NCBI RefSeq assembly: GCF_004854025.1
Contig: NZ_STGM01000004.1
Location: 248,001-312,000 of the forward strand
DNA: 64,000 nucleotides
Direction of reading: 5' to 3'
Source of the DNA: Microbacterium hydrothermale
Lineage (GTDB): Bacteria; Actinomycetota; Actinomycetes; Actinomycetales; Microbacteriaceae
Of this stretch, positions 1-10,018 are shown piece by piece; within the stretch, counting starts at the first letter, position 1, and each line of letters begins with the position of its first letter. The notes below the pieces were generated by a model. That model saw only the letters and a list, made by a program, of their open reading frames with translations. It did no database searches and was not told the origin of the DNA. The position numbers and the translations under genes were made by a program.

Positions 1-92
1 ATGAGGCGGGGCAGCACCGGCCGCGCGATCGGCAGGAGCCGCGCGAGGGCGCGCGGTGTGGAGAGGCGTTTCGGAGTCGTTGAGGTGGTCAT
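1..92 (-). CDS. N-terminus of a protein leaving the window, possibly an ABC exporter
   Basis: Only about 30 codons are visible, running off the left edge. The start is the ATG at 92-90, with a GAGGA ribosome site a few bases upstream. The visible residues are a short Ser/Thr-rich head followed by a basic, Leu/Ala/Pro-rich stretch (LARLLPIARPVLPRL). This resembles the lead-in to the first membrane helix of actinobacterial ABC transporter ATP-binding/permease proteins. That assignment is inference from a very short stretch. The existence of a gene here is better supported than its function. Confidence 0.45.
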   Translation of the reverse strand, partial: MTTSTTPKRLSTPRALARLLPIARPVLPRL

Positions 93-207
93 GATCCTCG
101 TGGGGTCGAAGCGGGCGCCGGGATCGGGCGCGGACAGGGAGGCCGAAGGCGCGACGAGAGTCGTCGATCGGGGCGGAGCGGGAGCGCCGGAGCGCGGACG
201 CGGGGCC

Positions 208-282
208 CTAGGAGCGTCGGCCGGGGCGCGCGGCGAGGAAGGACGCGGCGGCCGGGGCGACGGGGGCGTCGATCTGGTCCAT
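208..282 (-). CDS. Possible 24-residue leader peptide
   Basis: A short frame starting MDQIDAPVAP has an almost ideal ribosome site (AAGGAGG, five bases before the ATG at 282) and stops at 210-208. It is Ala/Pro/Arg-rich, and it lies just upstream of the partial gene at 1-92 on the same strand. It could be a leader peptide or simply a remnant start. Nothing else supports it besides the ribosome site, so it is listed only as a candidate. The rest of 93-379 holds no other gene that can be recognised. Confidence 0.25.
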   Translation of the reverse strand: MDQIDAPVAPAAASFLAARPGRRS

Positions 283-379
283 GGCATCCTCCTTGATCGG
301 TGTGAAGCCATCGCCGGGGGAACGACAGCCCTCCAGACTATCCCTGAGAGAACGCTGAGGGCAAGAGTGTCCTCGCCGC

Positions 380-877
380 TCAGGCGGCCGCTTCGCGCGT
401 CAGCAGACGGCGCTTGACGTCGGTGCCCCACGCGAATCCGCCCATCGTCCCGTCTCCGCGGAGCACGCGATGGCACGGGACGAAGAGGGCGACCGCGTTG
501 CGGGCGCAGATCGATGCCGCAGCCCGCACCGCGGCGGGAGACCCGAGTGCGGCCGCGAAGCCGCTGTAGGTGAGGGGGGCGCCGGGGGCGATGTCGCGCA
601 GGCCGCGCCACCCGGCGAGCTGCAGGGCCGTGCCCTGCTGCGCGACCTCGACGTCGTCGATCGCCGCGAGGTCGCCGTCGTAGTACGCCCGGACGGCTTC
701 CGCGGCCCAGGTGTCGCCCTCCACCACCCGGTCGGGTCGACGGTCGGGACGCAGCCGGGCGAGGACGGCGTCGGGGTCGGCCGTCCAGCCCGACACGATG
801 ACGCGATCGGCGTCGTCGGCGAGGATCGCGAAAGCTCCGTCGGGGGTGTCGACGAACTGGAGGGTGGCCGTGGTCAT
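380..877 (-). CDS. ogt: Methylated-DNA--protein-cysteine S-methyltransferase
   Basis: This 165-residue protein removes alkyl groups from O6-alkylguanine in DNA by irreversible transfer to its own cysteine. The C-terminal half carries the family active-site block ([16 protein letters not shown]), in which the Cys of PCHR is the acceptor. The N-terminal half fits the usual RNase-H-like domain of Ogt proteins. Its ATG (877-875) overlaps the TGA of the Ada/AlkA gene upstream in an ATGA arrangement, so the two are probably translated together as a repair operon. Reading farther upstream in frame only gives sequence overlapping the neighbour. Confidence 0.93.
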   Translation of the reverse strand: MTTATLQFVDTPDGAFAILADDADRVIVSGWTADPDAVLARLRPDRRPDRVVEGDTWAAEAVRAYYDGDLAAIDDVEVAQQGTALQLAGWRGLRDIAPGAPLTYSGFAAALGSPAAVRAAASICARNAVALFVPCHRVLRGDGTMGGFAWGTDVKRRLLTREAAA

Positions 878-2517
878 GCGGGGGTCTCGCTCTCTGTTTC
901 GGTGAGGGAAGCCGGGTGCTCGGCTGACACCTCGACGGTGAGGTCGGACGACACGACGTCGACCCGACCGCGGCCGCGCCCGGATGCGCGACGTGTCGCC
1001 GGCACCGTGGAGGCGGCCGCCGTTTCGGCGGGCGCGCGCCACGCCTGGGTCACGGGCGCGGCGTACCAGTAGTGCGCCATCGCATAGCTGCGCCAGGGCG
1101 CGAGGCGCGCCGACCATTCGGTGAAGCCGGCGGGGTCGGACGGCAGCCCCAGCGCGGCGGCTCCGGCACGCGCCGCGACGTCACCCGGCAGCAGGACATC
1201 GGGATCGCCGAGCACGCGCATGCGGACGTAATCCGCGGTCCACGGTCCGATCCCCCGCCGCGCGAGCAGCCGCTCCCGCTGATCCGCGGCATCGTCACCG
1301 AACCCGATTGTCAGGCTGCCGTCGGCCAGCGCCGCGGCCGCCTCGACGATCGCGCGCATGCGCGCGGCCGGTCCGCGCAGCACTTCGAGTCCGCGCTCGG
1401 CGATCTCGACGGGACTCGGGAACAGCGTCATCGGTTCGGGGCCGACGCCCACCCGCTCCCCCAGCGTTTCGGCGAGACGGCCCTGCATCGTGCGGGCCGA
1501 CGCGACGCTGATCTGCTGGCCGATCATTGCGCGCAGCAGCATCTCGTCGGCATCCAGCGCCCCGGGTACGCGCACCCCGGGGATCGCCGCGACGGCGGGC
1601 GCGAGTTCGGGGTGGCGCGCGAGCGACTCGTCGATCGCGAGCGGATCGGCGTCGAGGTCGAACAGGCGACGCACGCGCGAGATGAGCGTGCCGAGGTCGG
1701 CGAGGGCGCCGAGGCGCGCCCGCAGGCGGAGGCGTCCGTCGTCAGCCTGGCGCACCTCGAACCACGCCGGGCCCCCGGGCAGGCGCACCACGCGGGCGAA
1801 CGAGGTGTCGCCGCCCACCTCGACCCCGGGGATGGCGTGGGCGCGCATCCAGCCGAACAGCCCCACGGTGTCGATCGGCCCGCGCACCGGCAGCGCGAGG
1901 TCGATCTCACCCGCGACCGCCTCGACCCCCGACGCGTGAGGTCGACGGGCTCGCAGCGCGCTCGGCGGCATCCCGAACACCTCGCCGATGGTCTCGGTGA
2001 ACTGACGGATGCTGGAGAACCCGGCGGAGAACGCCACGTCGGCCGACGACAGGTCGGTGCCGACCAGAAGAGCTCGAGCGGTGTGCGCGCGGTGCGCGCG
2101 GGCCAGGGCGAGCGGTCCCGCACCGAGCTCGGCGGCGAGCAGTCGCGTGAGGTGCCGTGAGGAATAGCCCAGGCGTCGTGCCAGTCCCGGAACCCCCTCG
2201 CGGTCGACGACTCCGTCGGCGATGAGACGCATCGCGCGGGCGACGGCGTCTCCGCGGACGTCCCACAGGGGCGACCCCGGGGCGGCCTCGGGCAGACACC
2301 GCTTGCACGCGCGGTAGCCGGCCTCGTGCGCCGCCGCCGAGGTGGCGTAGAACGTGACGTTCTGCTCTTTCGGCGTGCGCGCGGGGCAGCTCGGCCGGCA
2401 GTAGATGCCGGTCGAGCGCACGGCGGTGACGAACTGCCCGTCGAAGCGGCGATCGCGCGACTGGATCACGCGATAGTGCTCGGCGAAGCCCGGTGCGTCG
2501 GCGGTGGTGGGGGTCAT
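874..2517 (-). CDS. Ada-type regulator fused to AlkA DNA-3-methyladenine glycosylase
   Basis: A 547-residue fusion. Residues about 10-80 are the Ada zinc domain, with four cysteines (C40, C44, C71, C74) that bind zinc and sense methylphosphotriesters. An AraC-type helix-turn-helix follows (around 85-190). The remainder is an AlkA N-domain and a helix-hairpin-helix GPD glycosylase, visible as [14 protein letters not shown] followed by PGDVAAR, which should hold the catalytic aspartate. The protein probably both activates the adaptive response and excises alkylated purines. The start chosen is the ATG at 2517; a further upstream in-frame ATG adds only ten residues. It is coupled to the methyltransferase gene downstream. 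The divergent spacer to 3010 could hold its promoter. Confidence 0.93.
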   Translation of the reverse strand: MTPTTADAPGFAEHYRVIQSRDRRFDGQFVTAVRSTGIYCRPSCPARTPKEQNVTFYATSAAAHEAGYRACKRCLPEAAPGSPLWDVRGDAVARAMRLIADGVVDREGVPGLARRLGYSSRHLTRLLAAELGAGPLALARAHRAHTARALLVGTDLSSADVAFSAGFSSIRQFTETIGEVFGMPPSALRARRPHASGVEAVAGEIDLALPVRGPIDTVGLFGWMRAHAIPGVEVGGDTSFARVVRLPGGPAWFEVRQADDGRLRLRARLGALADLGTLISRVRRLFDLDADPLAIDESLARHPELAPAVAAIPGVRVPGALDADEMLLRAMIGQQISVASARTMQGRLAETLGERVGVGPEPMTLFPSPVEIAERGLEVLRGPAARMRAIVEAAAALADGSLTIGFGDDAADQRERLLARRGIGPWTADYVRMRVLGDPDVLLPGDVAARAGAAALGLPSDPAGFTEWSARLAPWRSYAMAHYWYAAPVTQAWRAPAETAAASTVPATRRASGRGRGRVDVVSSDLTVEVSAEHPASLTETESETPA

Positions 2518-2683
2518 GGCATCCACCCTGCCACCGACCTCCGACATCGGCTGGCGGAAATCGGACACGGGTGTGCGCCCCGCGGGGACGAGTCGAGGGT
2601 GCAGCAAGCCGGTCGCCGACACGGTCGACGATCCGCGCGTTGCGCAGGTGGCCGCCGACCGCCACGCATTCGAGGAGGAGTCG

Positions 2684-3013
2684 ATGCGCGTTATCGAGGA
2701 GTCCGGGCAGGACGAGGCGGACGACGCGATGTTCCGGGAGGGGGAGTCCTCGCATCCGGAGGGCGAGGCCGCCCCGGCATCCGGCCGCAGCCCCGCGGAG
2801 ACCTCCCGCGCCGCGGAGATCATCCGGAGGATGCCGTGGGATCTCTCCCGGCTCGGGCGCGGAGCATGGAGCTCTCCCTCGAGCGCGGGAGTCCGGGGCG
2901 TCGACGTCCTGATCCGATCCTCCGCCCCTGTGGGAGGAATCGCTGTCAAGGGATCGAGCTCGGCTCGCAACCCCTCCCCGATGTCGGAGGCCGTCGCTAG
3001 CGTGAGGGCATGA
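2684..3013 (+). CDS. Doubtful 109-residue ORF in the divergent spacer
   Basis: The spacer 2518-3009 has no clear gene. The best candidate starts with ATG 2684 after a strong GAGGAGG site and ends in an ATGA overlap with the next gene. Its first 50 codons are acidic and have coding-like third-position GC. The second half is Ser/Arg-rich and looks non-coding, so it may be a truncated remnant. The next gene appears to use its own leaderless promoter (TAGCGT at 2998-3003), which argues against a need for coupling. Confidence 0.25.
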   Translation: MRVIEESGQDEADDAMFREGESSHPEGEAAPASGRSPAETSRAAEIIRRMPWDLSRLGRGAWSSPSSAGVRGVDVLIRSSAPVGGIAVKGSSSARNPSPMSEAVASVRA

Positions 3014-4437
3014 GCGAACGCGAATACGACCTCATCGTCATCGGCGCCGGCCCCGTGGGCGAGAACGTCGCCGATCGAGCCGTGCAGGCCGGACTGACCG
3101 CGGCGATCGTCGAGTCCGAGCTCGTCGGCGGCGAGTGCTCGTACTGGGCGTGCATGCCGTCGAAGGCCCTGCTCCGCAGCGCCGCCGCCCTGCGCGCGGC
3201 GCGCGACGTCGACGGGGCGAAGCAGGCCGTCACCGGCGACCTCGACGTCGCCGCGGTCCTGCGCCGCCGCGACACGATGACGAGCAACTGGGACGACTCG
3301 GGCCAGGTGCAATGGCTGGAGGGTGCCGGAATCGACCTCGTCCGCGGACACGGACGACTCACCGGCGAGAAGACCGTGCGCGTCACCGCCGCCGACGGCA
3401 GCACCACCGACCTCGTCGCGCGTCACGCCGTCGCGGTCTGCACGGGATCCGCCGCTCTTCTGCCCGACATCCCGGGCCTGGCCGATGTCTCCCCCTGGAC
3501 GAGCCGCGAGGCCACCGCGGTGGAGCAGATCCCCGCCTCGCTCGCGATCATCGGCGGCGGCGTCGTCGGGGCCGAGATGGCGACCGCCTTCCGCAGCCTC
3601 GGCAGCAAGGTCACGATCATCGCCCGCTCGGGCCTGCTCGGCGGCAACGAACCGTTCGCGGGCGAGCTGGTGGCGTCCTCCCTGCGCGAGCGGGGCGCGA
3701 CCGTGAAGACCGGCGCCGACACGACGGCCGCCCGCCGCGACGACGACGGTCGCGTGGTCCTCGACCTCTCCGACGGCACGACGGTGACCGCCGACGAGGT
3801 CCTCGTCGCGGTGGGGCGCACCCCGCGCACGCAGGATCTCGGATTGGAAGCCGTGGGGCTCACCCCCGGCGCGTGGCTCGACGTCGACGACACCCTGCGC
3901 GTGCGGGGCTCCGACTGGCTGTACGCCGTGGGCGACGTCAACCGCCGCGCACTGCTGACCCACCAGGGCAAGTACCAGGCGCGCGCCGCCGGCGACGTCA
4001 TCGCCGCCCGCGCGAAGGGCGACGAGGTGGATGACGCCCCCTGGGGCGCCCACGTCGCCACCGCCGACCACGATGCCGTCCCCCAGGTCACCTTCACCGA
4101 CCCCGAAGTGGCTTCCGTCGGTCTCACCGCGAAGAAGGCCGACGAGAAGGGCTTGAACGTCAAGGTCCTCGATTACGACCTGGCGAGCATCGCGGGGTCG
4201 AGCGAGCAGTCCGACGCCTACGTCGGCAAAGCCCGCGCGATCGTCGACCTCGACCGCGGCGTGCTCGTCGGCGCGACCTTCGTGGGGCCCGATATCGCCG
4301 AACTGCTGCACTCCGCGACGATCGCGATCGTCGGCGAGGTGCCCGTGAAGCGCCTGTGGCACGCGGTGCCGTCGTACCCGACGGTCAGCGAGGTGTGGCT
4401 GCGCCTGCTCGAGACGCTGGGCCGCGACTCGGCCTGA
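3010..4437 (+). CDS. Pyridine nucleotide-disulfide oxidoreductase (lipoamide dehydrogenase/mercuric reductase type)
   Basis: This 475-residue FAD flavoenzyme has the class I disulfide reductase layout. It has an N-terminal dinucleotide fold ([10 protein letters not shown]) and a redox pair in [13 protein letters not shown] (two cysteines five apart). A second NAD(P) fold lies near residue 180 ([13 protein letters not shown]), followed by the FAD motif with YAVGDV and a dimerisation domain. The C-terminal [11 protein letters not shown] keeps the His/Glu pair used in proton transfer. The substrate is unknown. The gene stands alone, with no 2-oxo acid dehydrogenase subunits nearby, so a role in general thiol or quinone reduction is as likely as a lipoamide role. 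Translation probably starts at the transcript's first base: TAGCGT ends six bases before the ATG. Confidence 0.85.
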   Translation: MSEREYDLIVIGAGPVGENVADRAVQAGLTAAIVESELVGGECSYWACMPSKALLRSAAALRAARDVDGAKQAVTGDLDVAAVLRRRDTMTSNWDDSGQVQWLEGAGIDLVRGHGRLTGEKTVRVTAADGSTTDLVARHAVAVCTGSAALLPDIPGLADVSPWTSREATAVEQIPASLAIIGGGVVGAEMATAFRSLGSKVTIIARSGLLGGNEPFAGELVASSLRERGATVKTGADTTAARRDDDGRVVLDLSDGTTVTADEVLVAVGRTPRTQDLGLEAVGLTPGAWLDVDDTLRVRGSDWLYAVGDVNRRALLTHQGKYQARAAGDVIAARAKGDEVDDAPWGAHVATADHDAVPQVTFTDPEVASVGLTAKKADEKGLNVKVLDYDLASIAGSSEQSDAYVGKARAIVDLDRGVLVGATFVGPDIAELLHSATIAIVGEVPVKRLWHAVPSYPTVSEVWLRLLETLGRDSA

Positions 4438-4595
4438 CCCGCGAGGCGGGGGGGTGGCACAGTGCACGAGCCACGCGGTTCGGGGGCCCGACCGCCGACG
4501 ATGACCGCGCCGAACGATCCGCGGGGGCTCCCCGCAGCCTGGATTCCCGCTTCGCGGGCCTGCCGTCTCGAGCGTCCCCCGCGTAGGGTCGCACC

Positions 4596-5114
4596 ATGCC
4601 ACGATCCGTCGCCCTGATCCGTGGAGTCGGTGGACCCACGGCCATGACAATGCCCGCGCTGCGCGAGGTCCTGGCATCCGCCGGTCTGGGCGAGGTCGAG
4701 ACGCTGCAGGCGGCCGGCAACCTCGTTCTCGACCCTGGGCGGCGCAGCTCGGCCGCCGTGGCGAAAGCGGTGCGCGCGGCGGTGCGCGAGGGCTTCGGCT
4801 TCGACCTGCCCGTCATCGTGCGCACGCACGCCGAACTCGCCGATGCGCACGCACGGAACCCCTTCGCCGATGCCGCCGAGGGGCGGTGGGTGCAGACGGT
4901 CTTCCTCGCCGAGCCCGCCGAGACGACGGTGCTCGAGCTCCCCACCGGTGCGCCGGAGGAAGCGGTGGTCGACGGCCGGGAAGTGTTCGTGCGGTACCCC
5001 GACGGCATCGGCGGATCGAAGGTGCAGGCGGGTTACATCGAGAAGCAGCTAGGCGTCGTCGGCACCGCACGCAACGCCAACACCGTCGCGAAGCTCATCG
5101 CGATGAGCGCGTGA
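4596..5114 (+). CDS. DUF1697 family protein
   Basis: A 172-residue protein matching the DUF1697 pattern: an N-terminal strand with LIRGVGG, then [25 protein letters not shown] and a C-terminal GRNANTV-like end ([12 protein letters not shown]). The molecular role of the family is not established. The start at ATG 4596 follows a TAGGGT box (4584-4589) by six bases, which suggests a leaderless transcript. There is no operon partner on this strand. The next gene is convergent. Confidence 0.85.
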   Translation: MPRSVALIRGVGGPTAMTMPALREVLASAGLGEVETLQAAGNLVLDPGRRSSAAVAKAVRAAVREGFGFDLPVIVRTHAELADAHARNPFADAAEGRWVQTVFLAEPAETTVLELPTGAPEEAVVDGREVFVRYPDGIGGSKVQAGYIEKQLGVVGTARNANTVAKLIAMSA

Positions 5115-5197
5115 CGGGCGCTGGCGGCGCCGCGGCCGTCCGCGCTCGCCCCGGGCGCCGGACCACCGGCATCCCCCTCCCCCACCCCCACCCCCAC

Positions 5198-5264
5198 CGA
5201 TAAACGCCATCCGTGTCGAGAAACGCGCAGCCACCGCGTTTCTCGTCACGAACAGCGTTTGTCG
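5198..5264. repeat. Hairpin element A with four copies of CGANAAACGC
   Basis: Between two convergent genes lies a long imperfect palindrome. The word CGANAAACGC appears at 5198-5207 and 5217-5226, and in reverse complement at 5236-5245 and 5255-5264. The two copies in each arm are 19 bases apart. Only the fourth base of the word varies among the four copies (T, G, G, C). The inner copies form an 11-bp stem around a 7-base loop. There is no T-tract, so it is not a typical intrinsic terminator. A C-rich CCCCCA tract lies just before it. The rest of 5115-5369 holds nothing recognisable. Confidence 0.8.
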
Positions 5265-5369
5265 GCGGTCAGAGCCCCACCGCTGCACCCCGCGCACCCC
5301 GCGCCCCGCACGCCGTACGCGACGACGCCGCCGCAACCGGAGCTGCGACGGCGTCGAAAGAGCGACGGC

Positions 5370-6980
5370 TCAGTGGAAGAAGTGGCGCTCCCCCGTGAAG
5401 AACATCGTCACGCCTGCGGCACGCGCGGCGTCGATGACCTCGGCATCCCGCACCGATCCCCCGGGCTGGATGATCGCCGAGATCCCCGCGTCGATCAGCA
5501 CCTGCGGGCCGTCGGCGAAGGGGAAGAACGCATCGGATGCCGCGATCGAGCCGTGGGCGCGGTCTCCCGCGCGCTCGACGGCGAGGCGGCACGAGTCGAC
5601 GCGATTGACCTGGCCCATGCCGATGCCGACGGTGGCCGAGGCCTGCGCGAGCACGATCGCGTTGGACTTCACCGCGCGGCACGACTTCCACGCGAAGATG
5701 AGGCTCTCCATGTCGGCCTCGGCGGGGCGCTCGCCCGAGACGAGCTCCCAGTTCTTCGCGACCGACTCGATGTCGTCGGGGAAGCGGTCGGCATCCTGCA
5801 GCAGCAGGCCGCCCGACACCAGGCGCACGTCCATGCGCTCCTGCTGCCAGTCGGTGGGAAGCTGCAGCACGCGCAGGTTCTTCTTGAGCTTGAACACCTC
5901 GAGCGCTTCGGGCTCGAAGTCGGGCGCGATGATGACCTCGGTGAAGATGTCGCGCAGGTTCTCGGCCATCTTCAGCGTCACCGTGCGGTTGGCGGCGATG
6001 ACCCCGCCGAACGCCGACACGGGGTCGCACTCGTGGGCGCGCAGGTGCGCCGACGCGATCGGGTCGAGGGCGTTCGGGGCGGCCACGGCGATCCCGCAGG
6101 GGTTCGCGTGCTTGATGATCGCCACCGCGGGCTTGACCATGTCGAAGGCCGCGCGAAGAGCCGCGTCGGCGTCGACGTAGTTGTTGTACGACATCTCCTT
6201 GCCCTGCAGCTGCGTGGCCTGGGCGATGCCGTGCCCGCCGACGCGCGTGTAGATCGCCGCGCGCTGGTGCGAGTTCTCGCCGTAGCGCAGGGTCGACAGG
6301 CGCTCGGCCTGGATCGTCAGGTGCGCGGGCAGGTCGATGTCGTCGCCGAGCGTGCCCTCGGCGAACCACGTCGACACGGCGGTGTCGTACGCGGCGGTGT
6401 GCGAGAACGCGCGCGCGGCGAGCTCGCGACGCTGCACGAGGGTGGTGCCGCCGTGCTCCTGCAGCGCGTCGATGATCGCGGGGTACGACTCGGGCGAGAC
6501 GACGATCGCGACGTTGGCATGGTTCTTCGCCGAGGCGCGCACCATGGCCGGCCCGCCGATGTCGATCTGCTCCACGACGTCGTCGCCCTCGGCACCGGAT
6601 GCCACGGTCTCGACGAACGGGTAGAGGTTGACCACGACGAGCTCGAAGGGACGGATGCCGAGGTCGTCGAGCTGCGCTTCGTGCGAGGCCAGGCGCAGGT
6701 CGGCGAGCAGGCCCGCGTGGACGTTCGGGTGCAGCGTCTTGACGCGCCCGTCGAGCGACTCCGGGAAGCCGGTCACGGCCGAGACGTCGGTGACGTCGTA
6801 GCCGGCTTCGCGCAGCAGCGTCGCGGAGCCGCCGGTCGAGACGATTTCGACGCCGGCGGCCGCGAGAGCGGCTCCGAGCTCGAGGAGCCCGGTCTTGTCG
6901 CTCACCGAGACCAGGGCGCGGCGGATCGGGACGATGTCGCGGGGACGGTAGTCGGCGGGGTCGTGGCGGGGTCCGGCCAT
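5370..6980 (-). CDS. purH: Bifunctional AICAR formyltransferase/IMP cyclohydrolase
   Basis: At 536 residues, this catalyses the last two steps of de novo IMP synthesis in the cytoplasm. The N-terminal cyclohydrolase domain shows [19 protein letters not shown] and [15 protein letters not shown]. The C-terminal transformylase domain shows [26 protein letters not shown], and the C-terminal [30 protein letters not shown]. The start at ATG 6980 has an AGGAG site upstream. It follows purN on the same strand after a 65-base gap, and the two are probably co-transcribed. The large antisense frames over this gene are shadows. Confidence 0.97.
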   Translation of the reverse strand: MAGPRHDPADYRPRDIVPIRRALVSVSDKTGLLELGAALAAAGVEIVSTGGSATLLREAGYDVTDVSAVTGFPESLDGRVKTLHPNVHAGLLADLRLASHEAQLDDLGIRPFELVVVNLYPFVETVASGAEGDDVVEQIDIGGPAMVRASAKNHANVAIVVSPESYPAIIDALQEHGGTTLVQRRELAARAFSHTAAYDTAVSTWFAEGTLGDDIDLPAHLTIQAERLSTLRYGENSHQRAAIYTRVGGHGIAQATQLQGKEMSYNNYVDADAALRAAFDMVKPAVAIIKHANPCGIAVAAPNALDPIASAHLRAHECDPVSAFGGVIAANRTVTLKMAENLRDIFTEVIIAPDFEPEALEVFKLKKNLRVLQLPTDWQQERMDVRLVSGGLLLQDADRFPDDIESVAKNWELVSGERPAEADMESLIFAWKSCRAVKSNAIVLAQASATVGIGMGQVNRVDSCRLAVERAGDRAHGSIAASDAFFPFADGPQVLIDAGISAIIQPGGSVRDAEVIDAARAAGVTMFFTGERHFFH

Positions 6981-7045
6981 GGCGTTCGGCTCCTGTGTCT
7001 CGAGACGGGTTCGGGAACACGACGGGCCGGCGCCCGCCGCGCGGG

Positions 7046-7645
7046 TCAGACGGTTCGGGATGCCGCGGCGGCGAGGTCGAGCTCGCCCTCCGCGATGCGG
7101 CGCACCACGTCGATCAGCAGGCGACGCTCGACGGGCTTGATGCGCTCGTGCAGGGTGTGCTCGTCGTCGCCGGGGAGCACGGGGATGCGCTCCTGGGCGA
7201 GGATCGGGCCGGTGTCGACGCCGGAATCGACGACGATCACGCTCGCGCCGGTCTGCGCGACGCCCGCGGCGAGAGCGTCGCGCACGCCGTGCGCACCCGG
7301 GAATTCGGGGAGGTACGCGGGGTGCGTGTTGATGATGCGCGGTTCCCACGCGGCGACGAGGTCGGCGGGCAGCAGGCGCATCATCCCGCTGAGCACGACG
7401 AGGTCGGGGTTCCACACGGCCAGCTGCGCTCCGAGCTCGGCGCCCCACTCCTCGCGCGTCGCGAACGCGCTGAAGGGAACGAGGAAGGTCGGGATGCCGA
7501 AGTGCTCGGCGTGCGCGAAGCCCTCGGCCTCGCGATCAGCACCGACCGCGACCACGCGCGCCGGGAAGTCGGGGGCGGAAGCCGCCTCGAGCAGGGCGCG
7601 GAGGTTGGAGCCGGTGCCGGAGATGAGGACGGCGACCGTGAGCAC
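7046..7645 (-). CDS. purN: Phosphoribosylglycinamide formyltransferase
   Basis: A 199-residue GAR transformylase (10-formyl-THF dependent), the third step of purine synthesis. The family blocks are all present: [10 protein letters not shown] at the N-terminus for substrate binding, [21 protein letters not shown] with the catalytic Asn and His, and [13 protein letters not shown] with the catalytic Asp. The start is the GTG at 7645, seven bases after a TAGACT box, so the transcript is probably leaderless. The order perM-purN-purH on one strand matches the arrangement known in Mycobacterium tuberculosis (Rv0955-Rv0957). Confidence 0.96.
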   Translation of the reverse strand: MLTVAVLISGTGSNLRALLEAASAPDFPARVVAVGADREAEGFAHAEHFGIPTFLVPFSAFATREEWGAELGAQLAVWNPDLVVLSGMMRLLPADLVAAWEPRIINTHPAYLPEFPGAHGVRDALAAGVAQTGASVIVVDSGVDTGPILAQERIPVLPGDDEHTLHERIKPVERRLLIDVVRRIAEGELDLAAAASRTV

Positions 7646-7762
7646 GGAGGTCAGTCTACGCAGGTGCGTCCAGCGCCGCCGAGCCGCCGGGCGCAGCGCC
7701 GAGCGTGCGGCCTCTCGTGAGCACCCCGCCGTCGACGGGGGCGGACCCGGGTCGCGACGCGC

Positions 7763-9295
7763 TCAGGACCGCGGGCCGGAGTCGCGCTCGTCGGTCGCCG
7801 CCCAGGCCGCGCGGATGCGCGCCTGGACCTCGTCGTCGTCGAGGATCGCACCGTCCGCGGGCGCCACGGCATCCGTGCCCGCTCGACCGCCCGGGAGGGC
7901 GACCTCGTCGGGGCCGCGGTAGGCACTCGGCCACACGTCGTGCGCGATCCCCGTGCCCGGGGCCGACACGCTCGGCGCGGGGCCGGTCGCGTGGTCGTCG
8001 CGGTCGAACGGGACGTGCGCGCGCGGCGCGAACGAGAAGGAGGGGAGCTCGTCCCCGTGGTCGGCACGCAGGTCGGTGCGCTCCTCCCGGTCGGCGTCGC
8101 CCACGCGGGGACTCAGCAGCAGGATCGCCAGACCGACGAGCACCTCGAGACCGAGCGCGAGGGCGAGCGGACCGGGCTGAGGACCCGTGTCGGCGAGGCG
8201 ACCGGGGCCGATCGCACCGGTCGAGACGACGGCGGCGAGCGCTCCGACGCCACCGGTGAGCACCGCCACCGACGCCGCCACGACGAGGCGGGGCGCGAGC
8301 GGTTCGGGGTCGGCCGTCGACGGCATCCGCGACCGCAGCACCCACCCCGTGAGGGCCCCGACTCCCACCGGCAGCAGGATGAGCAGCAGCAGCCACGACG
8401 ACGTCGAGTCGGGCACCGCCCCGAGCACCGGGATGCCGGGCAGCGCCCCGACCTGCGTCGCGGCGGGCGTGACGGCGGAGTCGGTCCCGAGCGCGAAGCC
8501 CGGGCCGGCGGTGAAGGCGAGGGCCCACAGAACGAGGGTCGGCAGGTACATCAGCTGGCCGAGGGCGATGACGGTCGCACCGATCCCGTCGGCGTTGCTG
8601 GCCTGGTAGAGCCCGATCACCTGGGTCGAACGGGCGACGAGACCCGCGACCACGACCACCGCGCCCACGGCCACGAGGCCCAGGGTGGTCAGCGCGAGTC
8701 CGCGCAGCACGAGTCCCGGTACGGGCGCCCAGGCCCGCGGCATCCGGTCGATCCACCCCCGTACGGCGTCGACGGGACCGTCGTCGCCGACCCGCCACGC
8801 GCCGAGCACGGCGCCGATGAACGACGGCACGAGGAATAGCAGCGAGGGGAGCAGGATCGCGAGCCAGGTCTCGGATGCCACGAGAGCGGCGTTCGAGGTG
8901 AGGGCGACGATGCTCGACAGCGCCGCGAACACCAGCGAGCCCGACAGCCAGCCGGTCAGCGCGGCCCCCGCCTCTCCGGCGCGCACGCCCGATCGGGCGG
9001 CGAACAGGGCGGTGAAGGCGGCGAACGCCAGCGGCGCGAGCGACAGGGTGAAAGTCGCGAGCGCGGGATCGATGCCGGTCGCGGCGAGGTAGGTGTCGGG
9101 GAGGGTCACCGTCACGGGGACGAGGTGCCCGAGGTGCCACACGGCGGCCGAGGCCGGCCAGAGCGCCGCCCAGTCGGGATCGCCCACGCCGAAGACCCAC
9201 AGCAGCGTGAGGGGCGCGAGGACGACCGCGATGCCGCCCGCGGCGGCCAGGACGGCGTCGAGAGCGGCGAGGAGGGCGACAAGAAGGCGATGCAT
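7763..9295 (-). CDS. perM: PerM/DUF6350 multi-pass membrane protein
   Basis: A 510-residue integral membrane protein with roughly ten to twelve hydrophobic segments and a hydrophilic Asp/Pro-rich tail of about 110 residues. Family and position (directly before purN and purH, near sucCD) fit the actinobacterial PerM/DUF6350 group, linked in mycobacteria to cell division and persistence. That link is established for the mycobacterial protein and only inferred here. The ATG at 9295 is preceded by a TAGGGT box eleven bases upstream. Confidence 0.82.
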   Translation of the reverse strand: MHRLLVALLAALDAVLAAAGGIAVVLAPLTLLWVFGVGDPDWAALWPASAAVWHLGHLVPVTVTLPDTYLAATGIDPALATFTLSLAPLAFAAFTALFAARSGVRAGEAGAALTGWLSGSLVFAALSSIVALTSNAALVASETWLAILLPSLLFLVPSFIGAVLGAWRVGDDGPVDAVRGWIDRMPRAWAPVPGLVLRGLALTTLGLVAVGAVVVVAGLVARSTQVIGLYQASNADGIGATVIALGQLMYLPTLVLWALAFTAGPGFALGTDSAVTPAATQVGALPGIPVLGAVPDSTSSWLLLLILLPVGVGALTGWVLRSRMPSTADPEPLAPRLVVAASVAVLTGGVGALAAVVSTGAIGPGRLADTGPQPGPLALALGLEVLVGLAILLLSPRVGDADREERTDLRADHGDELPSFSFAPRAHVPFDRDDHATGPAPSVSAPGTGIAHDVWPSAYRGPDEVALPGGRAGTDAVAPADGAILDDDEVQARIRAAWAATDERDSGPRS

Positions 9296-9513
9296 GGGCG
9301 TGAGGAACCCTACCCGCGCGGTCCCAGGCCGCCGCTCAGGCGCGGCGGGCGGGGTCGGATCCACACGACCCCGCCTGCATCCGGCCACCGAGGCTCGAGT
9401 CCCGGGAGCGCAAACGCGCTCCGCGTCGGACGCCCCGCGCACGCGGCACCCGTCAGGGCGCGGCGGCATCTCGTGGACGCCCGACGGCAGCGTGCGAGCT
9501 CCGCGGGACCGGC

Positions 9514-9951
9514 TTACTCGACCGGCTCCAGCACGAACAGCTCGATGCGGCGGTCGGTCTTCTTCTGGTACTCGTCGTAGTCGGGCCAGACCTCGGTGGC
9601 GTAGCCCCACCACTCCTCGCGCTCGGCACCCTCGGCCTGGTGCGCGTCGTACTCCTTCTTCACGTCGCCGTCCTGCAGCGCGACGCGGGGGTTCTTCACG
9701 AGGTTGAAGTACCAGGCCGGGTGATCGGGAGCACCGCCCTTGGATGCCACGACCGCATACTTGCCGTCGTGCTCGACGCGCATGAGCGCGGTCTTGCGCA
9801 GGCCGCCCGTTTTGGCGCCGACGGTGGTGAGGACGATGATGGGTACGCCCCGCATGTCGGCGGACTCCTTGCCCCCCGTGGCTTCGTACGTCTCCGCCTG
9901 CGTGCGGGCCCATTCACTGGTGCTGGGTAGATACTCTCCTGAGAGTGACAT
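9514..9951 (-). CDS. Nitroreductase-family deazaflavin-dependent oxidoreductase
   Basis: A 145-residue Ddn-like protein of the split beta-barrel fold. Visible family blocks are [30 protein letters not shown], the [19 protein letters not shown] stretch and the [14 protein letters not shown] end. Such proteins usually reduce quinones, nitro compounds or similar acceptors with F420H2; binding of F420 here is inference. TATCGT ends seven bases before the ATG, suggesting a leaderless transcript. The gene diverges from the purine permease on the other strand, with only about 67 bases between starts. Confidence 0.86.
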   Translation of the reverse strand: MSLSGEYLPSTSEWARTQAETYEATGGKESADMRGVPIIVLTTVGAKTGGLRKTALMRVEHDGKYAVVASKGGAPDHPAWYFNLVKNPRVALQDGDVKKEYDAHQAEGAEREEWWGYATEVWPDYDEYQKKTDRRIELFVLEPVE

Positions 9952-10018
9952 AGCTCACACGATACGTCTGCGTCTCCCCCTCCGGTCCAGACCCTCCCCC
10001 TCTTTCCTGGAGCCTTCC

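Noticed and set aside
874..4677. A 1267-residue minus-strand frame joining the Ada/AlkA gene to sequence antisense to the oxidoreductase
   Set aside because: Only the last 547 residues are coding-like. The upstream part is antisense to a confident gene; the in-frame RIRT-like stretch in the spacer was considered as a tRNA hint but no cloverleaf was found.
5259..7922. A long frame of about 890 residues on the plus strand opposite purH and purN
   Set aside because: It is Arg/Asp/Gly/His-rich, lies antisense to two clear enzymes, and has no family motif or ribosome site. It is a high-GC antisense shadow.
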